Positions 42,320 through 50,952 of a stretch of DNA of 64,000 nucleotides are shown piece by piece. Below the pieces are notes generated by a model that worked only from the letters and a program-made list of their open reading frames with translations, was not told the origin of the DNA and made no database searches. Within the stretch, counting starts at the first letter, position 1. Each line of letters opens with the position of its first letter. The DNA is from Streptomyces sp. DG1A-41 (GTDB taxonomy: Bacteria > Actinomycetota > Actinomycetes > Streptomycetales > Streptomycetaceae): NCBI RefSeq assembly GCF_037055355.1, contig NZ_CP146350.1:310001-374000 (forward strand), given 5' to 3'. The position numbers and the translations under genes are program-made.

Positions 42320-43301
42320 AGACGGGGCGCGTCTCGTCGACCACGTAGCCCCGCCGCTTGTCGACGACGTTGCGCAGAGGGCGGCCTTCGATGTGCCGGG
42401 TGAGGTTGTCGAGGAACACCTCGACGAGCGCCTCCCGCTCGCTGGTGGTCTCGCCCGCCGTGTGCGGGGAGATCATCACGCCGGGCATGTCCCACAGCGG
42501 CGACCTGGCCGGCAGCGGCTCCTGGCCGAAGACGTCCAGGGCGGCGCCGGCGAGCCGGCCGGCGGCGAGGTGGTCGATGAGCGCCTCCTCGTCGACGAGT
42601 CCGCCCCGGCCGACGTTGATCAGCCGGGCCCCCGGCTTCATGGCCGCCAGCACGGAGGCGTCGACCATGCCCCGGGTGTCCTTGGTGAGGGGCGCGGCCA
42701 GGACGACGTAGTCCGCCTCCTTCAAGGCGGCGGGCAGGGTCGTCGAGCCGTGGACCGTGCCGAAGTCGGGGTCGTCCGCGCGGGCCTTGCGGCCGGCGCC
42801 GCAGACCCGCATCCCGACGGCACGCAGCAGCCGGGCGATGGCCCGGCCGATGGGGCCCGTGCCCCAGACCAGCACCGTGCGTCCGGTGATGCCGTCACTG
42901 GGCCGCGGACGCCACTCGCGACGCCGCTGGTGCTCCCAGGTGCCGGGGAAGTCCTTGGCGAGGGCGAGGATCAGACCGAGGACGTACTCGGCGGTCGGCT
43001 GGTCGTAGACGCCGCGGGCGTTGGTGAGAACGACGCCCGGATCCTCCACCAGGGCGGGGAAGAGGAGGGCGTCCACACCCGCGGACGAAGCGTGCACCCA
43101 GCGAGGTGCCTTCTCGGGGGTGTCGGGCCAGGCGTGGCGGATGGCCGGGGTGATGGTGACCCAGGCCAGGAGGGCGTCGGCACCGGGGAGGAGGTAGGGC
43201 AGCTCCTCCTCGGTGGCGTAGACGGTGTCCGCGAGGCGTTCGATGAGTCCGGTGGCGGGTGGCCGGTTGCCCCGGTGGAGGACGACGAGTCGGTCGGGCA
43301 T
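42318..43301 (-). CDS. D-isomer-specific 2-hydroxyacid dehydrogenase
   Basis: A 327-residue NAD-dependent dehydrogenase. The catalytic set is visible: Arg in LINVGRGGLVDE, Glu in DVFGQEPLP and His in ISPHTAGET. The nucleotide fold has VLVWGTGPIGRAIARLLRAVGMRV, a GTGPIG variant of GxGxxG. It reduces a 2-oxoacid or oxidises a D-2-hydroxyacid. It lies one base after the aldehyde dehydrogenase stop at the end of the 42.3-50.8 kb operon, so it may process the last acid product. Confidence 0.9.
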   Translation of the reverse strand: MPDRLVVLHRGNRPPATGLIERLADTVYATEEELPYLLPGADALLAWVTITPAIRHAWPDTPEKAPRWVHASSAGVDALLFPALVEDPGVVLTNARGVYDQPTAEYVLGLILALAKDFPGTWEHQRRREWRPRPSDGITGRTVLVWGTGPIGRAIARLLRAVGMRVCGAGRKARADDPDFGTVHGSTTLPAALKEADYVVLAAPLTKDTRGMVDASVLAAMKPGARLINVGRGGLVDEEALIDHLAAGRLAGAALDVFGQEPLPARSPLWDMPGVMISPHTAGETTSEREALVEVFLDNLTRHIEGRPLRNVVDKRRGYVVDETRPV

Positions 43302-43302
43302 G

Positions 43303-44754
43303 TCAGGCTCCGACGGGGACTGCGATGTACTTGTACTCCAGGAACTCCTCGATGCCGACGCGTCCGCCTTCGCGGCCCAGGCCGGACTGCTTGACGCCGC
43401 CGAAGGGGGCGGCGGGGTTGGAAACGAGTCCGGTGTTGAGGCCGATCATGCCGCTTTCGAGGCGTTCGCTGACGCGCAGGGCACGGTCGAGGTTCTGGGT
43501 GAACAGGTAGGCGGCGAGGCCGAATTCGGTGTCGTTGGCGGCGGCGACGGCCTCGTCCTCGTCGTCGAAGGTGAGGATGGCGGCGACCGGCCCGAAGACT
43601 TCGGTGTCGATGATGGCGGAGTCGGCGGAGACGCCGGTGAGCACGGTGGGCGGGTAGAAGCAGCCTGGCCCTTCGGGGAGTTCACCGCCGGTGAGGACGG
43701 TGGCTCCGCGCTTGACCGCGTCGCGGACGACGTCGTGGGCCTTGGCGCGGCCGGCGATGTCGATGAGGGGGCCGACGTCGATGCCGGGTTCGGTGCCGGG
43801 GCCGACCTTCAGGGCCGCCATGCGGGTGGCGAGGCGGGTGGCGAACTCCTCGGCGACGGAGGTGTGGACGTAGATGCGGTTGGCGGCGCAGCAGGACTCG
43901 CCCATGTTGCGCATCTTGGCGACCATGGTGCCTTCGACGGCCACGTCGAGGTCGGCGTCGTCGAAGACGATGAGGGGGGCGTTGCCGCCCAGCTCCATGG
44001 AGGTGCGTATGACGGTGTCGGCGCACTGGGCCAGCAGGATGCGGCCGACCTGGGTGGAGCCGGTGAAGGAGAGTTTGCGGATCTGGCCGCCGCGCAGCAG
44101 GGGTTCGACGACTCCGGCGGCGTCGGTGGTGGTGACGATGTTCAGCACGCCCTCGGGCAGGCCGGCTTCGGTGAGGATGCCGGCGAGGGCGAGGGAGGAC
44201 AGCGGGGTCTGGGGGGCGGGCTTGAGGACCATGGTGCAGCCGGCGGCGATGGCTGGGCCGATCTTGCGCGTGCCCATGGCGAGCGGGAAGTTCCAGGGGG
44301 TGATGAGCAGGCAGGGGCCGACGGGCTGGCGGGTGACCAGGAGGCGGTTCTTGCCGTCCGGGGCGGTGGTCAGCCCGCCGTCGATGCGGACGGCTTCCTC
44401 GGAGAACCAGCGGAAGAACTCGGCGGCGTATGCGACTTCGGCACGCGCCTCGGTCAGGGGCTTGCCCATCTCCAGGGTCATCAGCAGCGCGAGGTCCTCA
44501 GTGCGCGCGATGATGATGTCGTAGGCGCGGCGCAGGATCTCGCTGCGCACCCGGGGCGGGGTGGCGGCCCAGGCCGCCTGCGCGGCGACCGCCGCCTCGG
44601 CGGCACGCCGGCCGTCGGCCGGGGAGGCGTCGGCGACCTGGCACAGTTCCTCGCCGGTGGCCGGGTTGTCGACGGACAGCGTCCGGCCGGACTCCGCGTC
44701 CTGCCAGCGACCGCCGATGTACAGCTGCTTGGGAACGTCGTGGACGACAGTCAT
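43303..44754 (-). CDS. NAD(P)-dependent succinate-semialdehyde-type aldehyde dehydrogenase
   Basis: A 483-residue ALDH most like GabD: LYIGGRWQDAESGRTLSVDNPATGE, MTLEMGKPLTEARAEV, TPWNFPLAMGTRKIGPA, the Glu motif MELGGNAPLIVFDDAD and the nucleophile Cys in GESCCAANR. Succinate semialdehyde or a similar omega-carboxy aldehyde is the likely substrate, which fits oxidation of the product of the amine oxidase gene 40 bases upstream. It is well placed to drain GABA-like or polyamine-derived carbon into the TCA cycle. Confidence 0.9.
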   Translation of the reverse strand: MTVVHDVPKQLYIGGRWQDAESGRTLSVDNPATGEELCQVADASPADGRRAAEAAVAAQAAWAATPPRVRSEILRRAYDIIIARTEDLALLMTLEMGKPLTEARAEVAYAAEFFRWFSEEAVRIDGGLTTAPDGKNRLLVTRQPVGPCLLITPWNFPLAMGTRKIGPAIAAGCTMVLKPAPQTPLSSLALAGILTEAGLPEGVLNIVTTTDAAGVVEPLLRGGQIRKLSFTGSTQVGRILLAQCADTVIRTSMELGGNAPLIVFDDADLDVAVEGTMVAKMRNMGESCCAANRIYVHTSVAEEFATRLATRMAALKVGPGTEPGIDVGPLIDIAGRAKAHDVVRDAVKRGATVLTGGELPEGPGCFYPPTVLTGVSADSAIIDTEVFGPVAAILTFDDEDEAVAAANDTEFGLAAYLFTQNLDRALRVSERLESGMIGLNTGLVSNPAAPFGGVKQSGLGREGGRVGIEEFLEYKYIAVPVGA

Positions 44755-44794
44755 CTTCGGATCTCCTTGTAAAAGTAGAGGTGCTGCCGACCGG

Positions 44795-46075
44795 TCAGCG
44801 AATGCGGTCCAGCGTCTTGTAGTAGGCGCCCGCGAAGGGCAGGAACCAGGCGGTGCCGTTGTAGAGGGGGATGCGGGGCGGGGCCAGGTCTCGCACCGGG
44901 CTGACCTCGGGGTGGCCGTCCATCACCTCGGCCATGACCTGCCCCATGTGCGTGGCCATCTGCACGCCGTGGCCCGCGTATCCCATGGAGTAGTACACGC
45001 CGTCCTCGGTCTGCCCGGCGTGCACGATGCGGTCCATCGCGAAGCCGACGGAGCCGCCCCACACGTACTCGACCTTCGTCCGGGCGAGTTGGGGGAAGAT
45101 CGCGCACATCTCACGGAACAGGACGGCCCCGCTCTTCTTGTCCGAGGTGGGGTCGGACGGTGCGAAGCGGGCGCGGCCGCCGAACAGCAGCCGGTTGTCG
45201 GGGGTGAGCCGGAAGTAGTGGCAGACCTGGTTGGAGTCGACGATGAGGCGGGCCTTCGGGATGATGTCCCGGGCGAGCTCCTCGCCGAGCGGCTCGGTCA
45301 CGATGATGAAGCTGCCCAGACAGACCTGCTGGCGGCGCAGCCACGGGAAGTTCTTGTCGGTGTAGGCGTCGGTGGCCATCATTACCTGCCCGGCGCGGAT
45401 CACACCGCGCTCGGTGCTGACCTCGTAACGGCCGGTGGCGGTACGCCGCACGCCGATGGCCGCGTTGCGCTCGTGGATCTCGACACCGGTGCGCTCGCAC
45501 GCCTCGGCCATGCCGCGGACGAAGCGGCCGACGTGCAGGGCGGCGCTGAACGGGTCTAGCAGGCCGCCGTGGTAGGCGTCGGATCCGATCTCGGAACGCA
45601 GCTCGGCCTTGCCGATCAGAGTGGTCTCGTGGCCGAAGTACTTGGCCAGGTCGCGCTGTTGGGCCTTCTTGCTCTCGAAGTGCGCGGGGCGGGACGCGAC
45701 GCCCAGGCGTCCGACGCGGCTGAACTGACAGTCGATGGACTCCTCGTTCACGAGCCGCTCGACGGTGTCCACGGCCTCGCCGTAGGAGTTGTAGATCTCG
45801 CGGGCCCGCTCGAGTCCGTAGCGGCGGATGGCCTGGTTGACGCCGATCGTGAAGCCCAGGTTCGCCATGCCGCCGTTGCGCGCGGAGGCCCCGGAACCGA
45901 TCTGGCCCTTCTCGACGAGGGTGACACGGGCGCCCTTGCGGGCGGAGTGCAGGGCGGTGGACAGACCCGTCAGGCCGGCGCCGACGACCACCAGGTCGGT
46001 GTCCTCGGTCAGTGGCTTGCCGGACCGGTCGGGGAACGCCCCGGCGGTTTCTATCCAGTACGGGATGGTCTTCAT
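44795..46075 (-). CDS. FAD-dependent amine oxidase (PuuB/OrdL-like DAO family)
   Basis: A 426-residue glycine/D-amino-acid-oxidase-family flavoprotein. The FAD motif is DLVVVGAGLTGLSTALHSARKGARVTLVEK. The SGASARNGGMANLGF segment and the C-terminal GYAGHGVQMATHMGQVMAEVMDG match gamma-glutamylputrescine oxidase (PuuB/OrdL) type enzymes. It should oxidise an amine to an aldehyde, the substrate for the downstream dehydrogenase. No gamma-glutamylputrescine synthetase is in the window, so the exact amine is uncertain. It follows the transporter permease gene by 31 bases. Confidence 0.85.
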   Translation of the reverse strand: MKTIPYWIETAGAFPDRSGKPLTEDTDLVVVGAGLTGLSTALHSARKGARVTLVEKGQIGSGASARNGGMANLGFTIGVNQAIRRYGLERAREIYNSYGEAVDTVERLVNEESIDCQFSRVGRLGVASRPAHFESKKAQQRDLAKYFGHETTLIGKAELRSEIGSDAYHGGLLDPFSAALHVGRFVRGMAEACERTGVEIHERNAAIGVRRTATGRYEVSTERGVIRAGQVMMATDAYTDKNFPWLRRQQVCLGSFIIVTEPLGEELARDIIPKARLIVDSNQVCHYFRLTPDNRLLFGGRARFAPSDPTSDKKSGAVLFREMCAIFPQLARTKVEYVWGGSVGFAMDRIVHAGQTEDGVYYSMGYAGHGVQMATHMGQVMAEVMDGHPEVSPVRDLAPPRIPLYNGTAWFLPFAGAYYKTLDRIR

Positions 46076-46106
46076 TTCGGCTCTCCTGCGGGGACGTTTT
46101 CGGGGC

Positions 46107-46949
46107 TCAGGTGAGGGGTTCGACGGGCAGCACGCCCTGCTGCCCGTGCCGGTGGCCGCCGAGTTTTCGCACGAGGGCGACCAGGGCGAGGGCGAGGATG
46201 GCGAGCGCGATGAGGACGGCGCTGACGGCGGTGACGGTCGGGTCGACGTCGAACTGGAGGGCGTTGAAGACCAGGACCGGCAGCGTTCGCGTGTCCGGCG
46301 TCGACATGAACTGGGCGATGAAGAACTCGTCGAAGCTGGTGATGAACGAGAACACGGCGGCGGCGATGAGGCCGGGTGTGGCCAGGGGGAAGGTGATGCG
46401 CCGGGCGATGGTCATCCGGCTGGCGCCCATGCTGGCCGCCGCGTCCTCCAGCCGTTCGTCGATCCCGCGCAGGGTCGAGATCATGATGAGGACGGCGATG
46501 GGTGCGGCCAGCACGGTGTGCCCGAGGGCGATGGCCAGGGGGCTGCCGAGCATGCCGGCCGGTTCGAAGAACAGGAACAGGCCGAGCGCGATGACCACTT
46601 GGGGGATGAGCAGCGGGGCGAGGACCAGGCCGTAGACCGCCGCGTGGAGCGGGAGCCGGCCGCGGGCCAGGGCGGTGGCTGCGGTGACTCCCAGGACGAG
46701 GGAGAACACCGTGGTCAGCGCGGCGATCAGGCTGCTGAGCGCGATGGAGGCGGCCCAGTTTCCGCCGGGCGCGGCCATCTGCTCGTACCAGCGGGTGCTG
46801 TACTCCTTCGGCGGGAAGGTGCCGACGCCGTCGGCGCCGAACGAGGTGACCAGGATGATGACGATGGGCATCGCCAGGAAGAGCAGGATCGCGGTGGCAC
46901 TGACGGCGCGGGCGATGTGTCCGGCTCGGGTGGCGGGCAGTTCCATCAT
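46107..46949 (-). CDS. ABC transporter permease, PotC-like
   Basis: A 280-residue permease with six hydrophobic segments and the EAA loop AAASMGASRMTIARRITFPLATPG. It pairs with the PotB-like permease: its ATG at 46949 overlaps that gene's stop (ATGA), with GGAG 6 bases upstream. A spermidine/putrescine/opine-type importer is the best family assignment; the ligand is not fixed by sequence. Confidence 0.9.
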   Translation of the reverse strand: MMELPATRAGHIARAVSATAILLFLAMPIVIILVTSFGADGVGTFPPKEYSTRWYEQMAAPGGNWAASIALSSLIAALTTVFSLVLGVTAATALARGRLPLHAAVYGLVLAPLLIPQVVIALGLFLFFEPAGMLGSPLAIALGHTVLAAPIAVLIMISTLRGIDERLEDAAASMGASRMTIARRITFPLATPGLIAAAVFSFITSFDEFFIAQFMSTPDTRTLPVLVFNALQFDVDPTVTAVSAVLIALAILALALVALVRKLGGHRHGQQGVLPVEPLT

Positions 46950-47848
46950 GAGCTGCTCCTTCGTGCGTGCGCCTTGGTGCGGCGGAGCTTGGCCAGGCCG
47001 AGCACACCCAGGCCGGCGAAGGTGAGCAACAGCAGGATGACGCCGAAGGCGGCGGCGGAGTTCCACTGGTCCTGCTTCATCACCTGCTGGTCGATCAGCG
47101 CCGCCACCACGGTCTGCTTGTCGCCGCCCATCAGGGCCGGGGTGATGTAGTAGCCCAGGCAGAGGATGAAGCTGAGCAGGCCGGCCGTGCCGATGCCGGG
47201 TGCGACCAGCGGCAGGTAGACGCGGCGGAAGATGGTCAGGCGCCCCGCGCCGAACCCGGCGGCCGCGGCCAGCAGCCGGCGGTCGACGCCGCGCATCACG
47301 CCCTGGAGGATCAACACCGTGTAGGGGAGCATCACCGAGGTGGTGCCGATGACCACACCGGTCTCGTTGTAGAGCAGCGAGTACGGCGCGCCGGGGGCGT
47401 CCAGGGACGTCAGCAGCGTGTTGATGAGGCCGTGTTCACCGAGCATGATGATCCAGCCGTAGGTGCGCACCAGGGCACTGATGAAGTGCGGCACGACCAC
47501 GATCAGCATCGCCAGTGCTGCGAACACGGGCCGCATCCGGGCGATGGCGTGGGCCAGGCCGAAGCCCACCAGCACACTGAGCACCGCGGTTTCCGCGGAG
47601 ATCCGCAGCGTGGAGATCAGCACGGACAGGTTCACGCCGCTGAGGGCGTCGGTGTACCAGTGGAGGGTGAAGCCGCCGCTGTCGCCTTCGAGGCTGAGGG
47701 AGAGGACGCCGACGATCGGGTAGACGAACAGGACGAGGAGGAACAGCGTCACCGGGACGGCGTTGACCAGGGCGATGCGGGAGCGGTGCCCGCGCATCGC
47801 GGATGTTTTCACACGCACCTTGCCGGGTGCGAGAGCGGCGCCGGCCAC
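46946..47848 (-). CDS. ABC transporter permease, PotB-like
   Basis: A 300-residue permease with six transmembrane segments, opening with RIALVNAVPVTLFLLVLFVYPIVGVLSLSLEGD. The EAA loop is AAAGFGAGRLTIFRRVYLPLVAPG, and GYYITPALMGGDKQTVVAALIDQQV follows, a stretch typical of polyamine/iron-type permeases. The GTG start at 47848 is 3 bases after the ATPase stop, with GGGGGTGA upstream. It forms the membrane channel with the PotC-like protein. Confidence 0.9.
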   Translation of the reverse strand: MAGAALAPGKVRVKTSAMRGHRSRIALVNAVPVTLFLLVLFVYPIVGVLSLSLEGDSGGFTLHWYTDALSGVNLSVLISTLRISAETAVLSVLVGFGLAHAIARMRPVFAALAMLIVVVPHFISALVRTYGWIIMLGEHGLINTLLTSLDAPGAPYSLLYNETGVVIGTTSVMLPYTVLILQGVMRGVDRRLLAAAAGFGAGRLTIFRRVYLPLVAPGIGTAGLLSFILCLGYYITPALMGGDKQTVVAALIDQQVMKQDQWNSAAAFGVILLLLTFAGLGVLGLAKLRRTKAHARRSSS

Positions 47849-47851
47849 GAC

Positions 47852-48988
47852 TCACCCCCCGTCCGTGGCGTCGAAGACACTGACGTCGGCGCGGTCGGCG
47901 GTCACACAGACCCGCTCCCCGGGGCGCGGCGGGGTGAGGGCGGTCTCGATGCGCAGCGGCGGTGTGCCGGGGTCGGCTCCGTCCAGGCGGACCGAGAGGC
48001 GGGTCAGTGAACCGACGTATACGGCCGTTTCGACCGTGCCGGTACAACAGCTGTCCTCGGCGCCGACCATGCGGAGCTTGCCCGGCCGGACCGCTGCCCG
48101 GACCCGCTGCCCGGGCACACAGGGGTGCTCTCGGGCCGTGAGCACGCCGCCGGTGTCCAGCCGCACCCGGGTGCATCCGTCCGCGGCCGGCTCCTCCACC
48201 TTGCCGGTGAGGAAGTTGGCGGCGCCGAGGAAGTCGGCCACGAACGGGGTGTGCGGGCGTTCGAACAGGCCGCGAGGCGTGTCGAACTGCTCGATCCGGC
48301 CGTCCTTCATGATGGCGATGCGGTCGGACAGGACCAGGGCTTCCTCCTGGTCGTGCGTCACGTACACGACGGTCAGGCCCAGTTCACGCTGAATGGACTT
48401 GATCTCGGTCTGCATCTGGTCGCGCAGCTTCTTGTCCAGGGCGCCCAGCGGTTCGTCCATCAGCACGACCGGCGGGCGGTAGACCAGCACCCGGCACAGG
48501 GCCACGCGTTGCTGCTGGCCGCCGGAGAGTTCGCGGGGCTTGCGGCCGGCGAACTTCGACAGGCCCGCCGCCTCCAGGGTCTCGCCCACGCGGCGGCGGA
48601 TCTCCGCCTTGGGTACTCCGCGCAACTGGAGGGGGAAGGCGACGTTCTCCGCGACCGTCATGTGCGGGAAGAGCAGGTACTGCTGGAAGACGAAACCGAA
48701 GTCGCGTTTTCCGGGGTTGAGTTTGGTGATGTCCCGGCCGTCGACGGCGATGCTGCCGGAGTCGGGCTCGGTGAACCCGGCGAGCATCATCAGCGTGGTG
48801 GTCTTCCCGGAACCGGAGGAGCCGAGGAAGGTGATGAACTCACCGGCCGCGATCTCCATGTCGACACCGTCGACCACCGTCGTCCCGCTGTAGGACTTGC
48901 TCAGGCCCGTCACGGACAACGACTTACCGGTCAGAGCGTTGGGCCCCGGGGCCAGGGCCGAGGCGAGAAGCCCGGTCTGCTCAGGCAT
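47852..48988 (-). CDS. ABC transporter ATPase, PotA-like
   Basis: A 378-residue ATPase: Walker A LGSSGSGKTTTLMML, Q-loop FVFQQYLLFPHMTV, signature LSGGQQQRVALCR, Walker B VVLMDEPLGALD and switch His in VTHDQEEAL. A C-terminal TOBE-like domain (about 270-378) is present, as in PotA. It energises the polyamine-like importer. The gene overlaps the upstream binding-protein gene by 8 bases. Confidence 0.93.
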   Translation of the reverse strand: MPEQTGLLASALAPGPNALTGKSLSVTGLSKSYSGTTVVDGVDMEIAAGEFITFLGSSGSGKTTTLMMLAGFTEPDSGSIAVDGRDITKLNPGKRDFGFVFQQYLLFPHMTVAENVAFPLQLRGVPKAEIRRRVGETLEAAGLSKFAGRKPRELSGGQQQRVALCRVLVYRPPVVLMDEPLGALDKKLRDQMQTEIKSIQRELGLTVVYVTHDQEEALVLSDRIAIMKDGRIEQFDTPRGLFERPHTPFVADFLGAANFLTGKVEEPAADGCTRVRLDTGGVLTAREHPCVPGQRVRAAVRPGKLRMVGAEDSCCTGTVETAVYVGSLTRLSVRLDGADPGTPPLRIETALTPPRPGERVCVTADRADVSVFDATDGG

Positions 48989-50078
48989 CGGCCCACTCCT
49001 GCCAGCGCTTGGTGACCGCCTCCAGGTTCTCGTCCCACCAGGTCACATCGGTGTCGAACCCGGTCTTCAGGTTCTGGGGCGAGGTCGGCAGCGTGGCCAG
49101 GACATCGTCCGAGAGCAGCTTGGTGGCGGCGGGGACGACCGGGCCCTGCGGGAAGAGCTTGGCGAACGCCGCCTGCACCTCGGGACGCAGGGAGAAGTCG
49201 ATCAGCTTGTAGGCCGCCTCCGTGTTGTCCGCGCCCTTCGGGATGCCCCAGCCGTTGGTGAGCCGCCGGGCTCCGTTCCACTGGTAGGCGACCGGCATGC
49301 CCTGCTTGATCAGTTCGTCCGCGCGGCCGCTCCACAGGCTGGTCATGACGACCTCCTTGCGGCCCAGCAGCACCGCCGGAAGGGCGCCGGTGTTCCAGAA
49401 CTTCTTCACCTCGCCGCGGATCCGCGACATCGAGGCGAACGCCCGGTCCAGGTCGAGCGGGTACAGCTTGTCCAGCGGCACCCCGTCGGCCAGCAGCGCG
49501 AACTCCAGCTCCGGGTAGTCCGCTTCAGCGCTCTGAAGGGAGCGCGGACCGGCGAAGGAGTGGGTGTTCCAGAAGTCGGCCCAGCCCTTCGGGGCGCGCT
49601 TGAGACTGTCCGTGCGGTAGGCCATCAGGCTCGCCCAGACGTTCTTGCCGACCGCGTGCTCCGGCAGCTGGTGCTCCGCGATCCCCGCGCCCTTGACACT
49701 CCTCAGCCGGTCGTAGTCCACCGCCTCCAGACAGTCCAGGCGGGCCATCTTCTGGAAGATCAGCAGGGTGTTGTCCATCAGGTCGACCTGCGGCCGACCC
49801 TGTCTGACCTGGGCGATGATCTGTGCGGACTGGTAGTTGACCGTGGTGACCGTGATGCCGGTCTCCTTGGCGAACGGCTCGTAGATCGCCTTGGTGAGAG
49901 CGTCGTTGTAGGCGCCACCGCTGTTGCTGACGACGATCCGCTTCTTGCCGCCACCGCTCGTCGAGCCGCGGCTTTCGCCACTGCCCATGAGGGTGCCGCA
50001 TCCGGTCACTGCCGAGGCGGCGGCCAGAGCGCCTGCGGTGCGGAGTACGGTTCTGCGTCCTATCCGGTTGCCTTCCAT
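48981..50078 (-). CDS. Spermidine/putrescine-type substrate-binding protein (Tat lipoprotein)
   Basis: A 365-residue PotD-like binding protein. The signal has twin arginines (GRRTVLRTAGALAA) and a lipobox ending at Cys27 (AVTGC). The mature protein starts with KKRIVVSNSGGAYNDALTKAIYEPFAKETGITV and has WGIPKGADNTEAAYKLIDFSLRPEVQAAF. It should capture the ligand outside the membrane for the adjacent permeases. It is followed by the ATPase gene (8-base overlap) and preceded by the HAD hydrolase gene (87-base gap). Confidence 0.9.
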   Translation of the reverse strand: MEGNRIGRRTVLRTAGALAAASAVTGCGTLMGSGESRGSTSGGGKKRIVVSNSGGAYNDALTKAIYEPFAKETGITVTTVNYQSAQIIAQVRQGRPQVDLMDNTLLIFQKMARLDCLEAVDYDRLRSVKGAGIAEHQLPEHAVGKNVWASLMAYRTDSLKRAPKGWADFWNTHSFAGPRSLQSAEADYPELEFALLADGVPLDKLYPLDLDRAFASMSRIRGEVKKFWNTGALPAVLLGRKEVVMTSLWSGRADELIKQGMPVAYQWNGARRLTNGWGIPKGADNTEAAYKLIDFSLRPEVQAAFAKLFPQGPVVPAATKLLSDDVLATLPTSPQNLKTGFDTDVTWWDENLEAVTKRWQEWADA

Positions 50079-50165
50079 GGCAAAGCTCCTGGAGATCGCT
50101 GGGGATACGGGGAATCCGTGGTGCGGGGACCTGCGGGTCCCGTACAGAGGGATCGGGATACGAGT

Positions 50166-50840
50166 TCAGATGCCGAGCATGCGGTTGAGATCGTCCAGGG
50201 ACTTCACCGGCAGGTAGTCGTAGCCGTGGGTCACGGGGTCGTATCCGCGGTCCAGCAGGATCAGGTTGCGGAAGCCCATGTCGTGCATCGGCATCAGGTC
50301 GTAGCGGGTGTGCGAGGAGACGTGCACGAAGTCCTCGGGGGACGCGTCGAGCTGGTCGAGCATGTACTCGAACGCGGCGTAGCGGGGCTTGTAGAAGCCG
50401 GCCTGTTCGGCGGTGTAGACCGCGTGGAAGTCCGCCCCGAGCCGGGGCACGCTCTCCTCCAGGAAGGAGTCTCCCGCGTTGGACAGGATCACCAGCTTGT
50501 AGTTCTCGCCCATCTTCTTCAGCGGCTCGGGCACGTCCGCGTGCGGGCCCCAGCTGCGCACGCCGTCGGCGAACCGCTTGCCCGCGTCCGGGGCCGCCTT
50601 CAGGCCCCACTTGCGGCAGACCCGCTCGAAGGAGTCCTGCAGCACCTGCTCGTAGGCGTAGTACTCGCCACGGACCTGGTCGTAGCGGTAGCCGCGGAAC
50701 TCGCGAACGAACTGGTCCCACTGCTCGGCGGGGACCTGGTCGCCGACGAGTTCCCGCGTGATGGGGGTGATCGGGAACTCGATCAACGTGCCGTAACAGT
50801 CGAACGAGACGTACTGCGGCCGGAACGAGGGTTCAGTCAT
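50166..50840 (-). CDS. HAD-superfamily hydrolase, haloacid-dehalogenase-II-like
   Basis: A 224-residue HAD protein with the FDCYGTLIEF nucleophile motif typical of type II haloacid dehalogenases (Tyr instead of the second Asp), motif II ILSNAGDSF and Lys in FYKPRYAAFEYML. The last motif reads VSSHTRYDLM, where L-2-haloacid dehalogenases have S-S-N-x-x-D, so the Asn is replaced and the spacing is one longer. A true dehalogenase activity is therefore doubtful; another hydrolase role in the amine pathway is as likely. ATG 50840 is the first gene behind the inverted repeat at 50863. Confidence 0.82.
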   Translation of the reverse strand: MTEPSFRPQYVSFDCYGTLIEFPITPITRELVGDQVPAEQWDQFVREFRGYRYDQVRGEYYAYEQVLQDSFERVCRKWGLKAAPDAGKRFADGVRSWGPHADVPEPLKKMGENYKLVILSNAGDSFLEESVPRLGADFHAVYTAEQAGFYKPRYAAFEYMLDQLDASPEDFVHVSSHTRYDLMPMHDMGFRNLILLDRGYDPVTHGYDYLPVKSLDDLNRMLGI

Positions 50841-50862
50841 GGAAGTGCTCTCTTATCTCCAG

Positions 50863-50885
50863 GGAACTGAATACGTTTCAGTTCC
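50863..50885. promoter_or_regulatory. 23-bp inverted repeat operator upstream of the HAD/transporter operon
   Basis: GGAACTGAA-TACGT-TTCAGTTCC has perfect 9-bp arms. It lies 23 bases upstream of the HAD hydrolase start and downstream of the oxidase stop. Position and symmetry point to a repressor site controlling the 50.8-42.3 kb operon; the divergent PucR protein or a LacI/TetR-type regulator elsewhere are candidates. Confidence 0.65.
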
Positions 50886-50952
50886 GCCTTTTTCAGATTT
50901 TTTCGGGCACGACTGGGACGGGCGTGCCGAAGAGAGGGGAGGTTGCCGTGGA

